Source of the DNA: Chitinophagaceae bacterium
GTDB taxonomy: Bacteria > Bacteroidota > Bacteroidia > Chitinophagales > Chitinophagaceae
DNA length: 9,208 nucleotides
NCBI GenBank assembly: GCA_947468255.1
Contig: CANIMM010000111.1
Coordinates: 1 to 9,208, forward strand
Direction of reading: 5' to 3'
Position numbers and translations under genes: made by a program. Each line of letters begins with the position of its first letter. Within the stretch, counting starts at the first letter, position 1. Under the pieces are notes generated by a model that saw only the letters and a list, made by a program, of their open reading frames with translations, was not told the origin of the DNA and searched no databases. Positions 7,063 through 9,208 of the stretch are shown in pieces.

Positions 7063-7809
7063 TCAGATACTAAACTGGGGGATTTTACGGACTGGCTTTA
7101 AGAATGCCACTACCCATGGGAAGGGTATTTTATTTTTTTTCATAGCTTGGTAATCATTTCGATTGGCCAAAAGCCGCTTATAAAGACTTTGATTACTCAT
7201 TCCTCCGGTTCGCATTGTAACGATCAACTTAGGAAGGTACTGAGCTGAAATTTTATGATAATATAAATATCGAGTCATAAACTCGTAATCTGCTGCAGAA
7301 GTGAAATTGGAATCATAATTACCTCCCTTACTAAGTATACTTTTTTTAATATAAAAAGACGGATGAGCAGGCATCCAACCATAATTAATATTTTTACGAT
7401 TGTAGGCTCCCCCATTCCATTGCCGAACAACTTTACCTGTATCCGTCGGGTGAACATATACAATATCCCCATATACAGCAGCTACACCAAAACGATCAAA
7501 TGTATTGACAATGGCATCAATCACATCATTGGATGCAAAAAAGTCATCGCTATTCAAAGTTCCAATAACATCACCAGTAGCCATCTGAATACCCTTATTA
7601 ATTGCATCATACATCCCGCTATCTTTTTCAGATATCCATTTACTGATAAAAGATTGATATCGATTAATAATATCCAATGTATTGTCGGTAGACCCACCGT
7701 CTACGATAATATACTCAATATTGGGATAATTTTGAGCAATGACAGATTGAATGCATTGTTCTAGGAAATAACCTGAATTAAAGGTTACTGTAATAATAGT
7801 CACTTTCAT
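7063..7809 (-). CDS. Family 2 glycosyltransferase
   Basis: A 248-residue cytoplasmic or membrane-associated GT-A fold enzyme that transfers a sugar from a nucleotide donor to a growing lipid-linked glycan. The N-terminus (VTIITVTFNSGYFLEQCIQS) is the typical GT2 nucleotide-binding strand. Next come DGGSTDNT (37-44), the metal-binding region LNSDDF (85-90, with D88/D89 as the DxD equivalent), HPSFYIKK (149-156) and ADYEF (173-177), which supplies the probable catalytic acid. The first 200 residues look complete, and the protein has no C-terminal membrane helix. The overall pattern resembles the WcaA-like GT2 enzymes common in exopolysaccharide clusters. Donor and acceptor sugars cannot be told from sequence. 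It follows the SGNH-like gene after 130 bases and precedes the ABC exporter by 197 bases, with no clear terminator on either side. Confidence 0.92.
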   Translation of the reverse strand: MKVTIITVTFNSGYFLEQCIQSVIAQNYPNIEYIIVDGGSTDNTLDIINRYQSFISKWISEKDSGMYDAINKGIQMATGDVIGTLNSDDFFASNDVIDAIVNTFDRFGVAAVYGDIVYVHPTDTGKVVRQWNGGAYNRKNINYGWMPAHPSFYIKKSILSKGGNYDSNFTSAADYEFMTRYLYYHKISAQYLPKLIVTMRTGGMSNQSLYKRLLANRNDYQAMKKNKIPFPWVVAFLKPVRKIPQFSI

Positions 7810-7939
7810 CCTTGAAAAATTGAACTAGAAAAATTAATAACAAATAAGAAAAAATTCAAGGAGTAGGAATATAAAACTCTTCAGGTGGATAAGGATTTAA
7901 AATAATAGAAAAAAAGATAAAATAAAAAAATAAAGAAAT

Positions 7940-8923
7940 TTAAAAATGAATCGTTGGGGTTCTTTTTATGATGTTAAAAATTTGCTGTGCAATTTTTTTA
8001 TGGGCTCTTTCATTAGGATGACCATCATATTTTGATAAAATATAATCCTTTGAGCTTTCACTATTAAAAAAATCAACACTATTGATATAAGTAACAGCTG
8101 GAGATTGACCATAAAACGTTTTAATCACATTATCTGCTCCAATAAATAATTTTGGATATCCTATTAAGTTCATTTCAGGGAATTTTAATACGATCAATTG
8201 GATATTTCTTTTAATCACATCATTATTAATTTGGGAAAGTAAATATTTTGACCGCTTCCAATTTTCCTTATTTTCAGTATAGTCATTTAGTATCAAATTA
8301 AATTCGCTATTGGGAAATACAATCCCATACGATTTTAGATAATTATGAAAATTATATAAAATGTAATGCAAAACACTTGAATGATAAATAACTGAATAAA
8401 TTTTTTGGGGAACACTTTGTTTTTTGACTAAGGAATAATTTATATTTACAAAACTATCCATTCCAACGATAGAATTGTGTTTATACAAATCACCTCTGGA
8501 AGCACTGTAACTATAACCCAATATCACGATATCAGGTTTAAATTTATCTATAAATTCGAAATATATTTGATTATTATCAAAATTATTAGCAGATGCCTTA
8601 GATAGATCCAGAACATAAATATCATCATAGTGACGGTTGCTCTGTAGAAGTAATTTTTTTAACTGTTGTGAAAAATTATCTTTAAATTCAATTCCGCCGC
8701 CATGAATAAATGAATCTCCCAAAACCATTACCCTTAAATTATTACCGGTGAGATTGATGGCCGTTTTCTTTAATAAGGTAAACTCAGGGGTAATGGCAAG
8801 ATCAGTTGATATTTTAACAACCTGGGTAGATTCCAATAATTTAAATTGCTCATCGAACCTAACCATCATCTCCCCCAACAATAGAAATAGAAATATTAAA
8901 AAAACTATTTTCTTACCCCACAT
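7940..8923 (-). CDS. SGNH-hydrolase-like, membrane-anchored partner of the MBOAT acyltransferase
   Basis: A 327-residue protein with an N-terminal membrane anchor (about residues 5-20) and a periplasmic SGNH-like domain. The nucleophile block is VMVLGDSFIHGGG (65-77, Ser71), and the C-terminal DxH block is KYDGHPNERAHKKIA (298-312, D300 and H302). The middle blocks are altered: block II (about 104-117, LDLSKASANNF) has no Gly, and block III (LGYSYSASRGD, 135-145) has no Asn. Relatives encoded beside MBOAT proteins (AlgJ/AlgX, PatB and DltD-like) take the acyl group passed across the membrane and place it on the glycan; I infer that role here. The ATG lies 3 bases after the stop of the MBOAT gene, which indicates co-transcription. 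The start is supported by this spacing and by the anchor directly after it. Confidence 0.8.
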   Translation of the reverse strand: MWGKKIVFLIFLFLLLGEMMVRFDEQFKLLESTQVVKISTDLAITPEFTLLKKTAINLTGNNLRVMVLGDSFIHGGGIEFKDNFSQQLKKLLLQSNRHYDDIYVLDLSKASANNFDNNQIYFEFIDKFKPDIVILGYSYSASRGDLYKHNSIVGMDSFVNINYSLVKKQSVPQKIYSVIYHSSVLHYILYNFHNYLKSYGIVFPNSEFNLILNDYTENKENWKRSKYLLSQINNDVIKRNIQLIVLKFPEMNLIGYPKLFIGADNVIKTFYGQSPAVTYINSVDFFNSESSKDYILSKYDGHPNERAHKKIAQQIFNIIKRTPTIHF

Positions 8924-8926
8924 AAC

Positions 8927-9208
8927 TTAAAATTGAAAATACATAAATGTTTTATTACCCGAAGCGCCCCATAATATTATAGACCAAAAAATAAGCATAA
9001 CAAAGCTTCCTCTTAAGTAAAATTTATACAAAGAAGCGGTAGGGGAAAATTGAAGTACGTGGTCCTTATCCCTTTGAAACCATTCAATTAAAATGGTGAT
9101 ACAACAAAATAGAAAAATTACAACCGCGGTTTGAATATTTGAAACTACAGGAAGGTAAAAAGCGGTTAACGAAAAAATATGAACAAAATAATCAATAACC
9201 TGGGTTAG
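8927..9208 (-). CDS. MBOAT O-acyltransferase, C-terminal fragment (runs off the window)
   Basis: An open frame enters from the right edge and ends at TAA 8929-8927, giving 93 residues. It contains hydrophobic segments (about LPVVSNIQTAVVIFLFCCIT and FVMLIFWSIILWGA) separated by a polar loop (IEWFQRDKDHVLQF). It ends in GNKTFMYFQF. The closing 'F-[IM]-YFQF' directly after a last membrane helix is typical of AlgI-like MBOAT acyltransferases of Bacteroidota, which move acetyl groups across the inner membrane for glycan O-acetylation. The catalytic His region lies outside the window. The SGNH-like gene starting 3 bases downstream is the usual partner of such proteins and supports the call. Confidence 0.75.
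   Translation of the reverse strand, partial: LTQVIDYFVHIFSLTAFYLPVVSNIQTAVVIFLFCCITILIEWFQRDKDHVLQFSPTASLYKFYLRGSFVMLIFWSIILWGASGNKTFMYFQF

Noticed and set aside
7363..7764. Plus-strand 133-codon open frame opposite the glycosyltransferase
   Set aside because: It lies wholly antisense to a clear GT2 gene, has no recognisable domain and no promoter-like site; it is a shadow of the real frame.
7810..7939. Possible promoter or small gene between the SGNH-like gene and the glycosyltransferase
   Set aside because: No TAnnTTTG element, no good hairpin and no open frame were found; the gap is simply AT-rich.
8748..8930. Plus-strand 60-codon open frame opposite the N-terminus of the SGNH-like gene
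   Set aside because: Antisense to a well-supported gene; it is a by-product of the opposite coding frame.
9036..9042. GCGGTAG resembling part of an ops/JUMPstart element
   Set aside because: It is on the plus strand inside the MBOAT coding region, opposite to transcription, so it cannot act as an ops site for these genes.

Overview
This window is AT-rich chromosomal DNA from a member of the Bacteroidota. Four things point there: a DUF3276 (PUR-type) protein, a family largely confined to this phylum; two upstream sites matching the Bacteroidota -7 element TAnnTTTG; the absence of Shine-Dalgarno sequences before the starts; and the short Wza-like lipoprotein paired with a Wzc-like kinase. Placement near Chitinophagaceae or other sphingobacterial relatives is only an impression. 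Every convincing gene is on the minus strand, so the region reads from high to low coordinates.

In transcription order, the right-hand part (9208 to 7063) holds polysaccharide-modification genes. These are the C-terminal end of an MBOAT O-acyltransferase running off the window, an SGNH-hydrolase-like membrane-anchored protein starting 3 bases after it, and, after a 130-base gap, a family 2 glycosyltransferase. The MBOAT/SGNH pair looks like the acyl-transfer and acyl-acceptor halves of a glycan O-acetylation system.

The middle part (6865 to 4335) looks more like housekeeping. It has a full-length ABC exporter (permease plus ATPase) with a -7-like element almost touching its ATG, then a PUR-type nucleic-acid-binding protein with its own good promoter and a strong intrinsic terminator.

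The left-hand part (3913 to 1) is a polysaccharide export block. It has a Wza-like outer-membrane export lipoprotein, a Wzc-like co-polymerase/tyrosine autokinase starting one base after it, and, after a 151-base gap carrying a GC-rich repeat-like patch, the N-terminal half of a Wzy/WaaL-like membrane protein running off the window.

Together the two outer blocks suggest a Wzx/Wzy-dependent exopolysaccharide or capsule locus: sugar transfer (glycosyltransferase), O-acetylation (MBOAT/SGNH), polymerisation (Wzy-like), chain-length control (Wzc) and export (Wza). No flippase of the Wzx type and no cognate phosphatase is visible here. I see no CRISPR array, transposase, tRNA, rRNA or phage gene. 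I do not see a clearly novel system; the points worth a second look are variant catalytic residues, the gene order and several regulatory sites.
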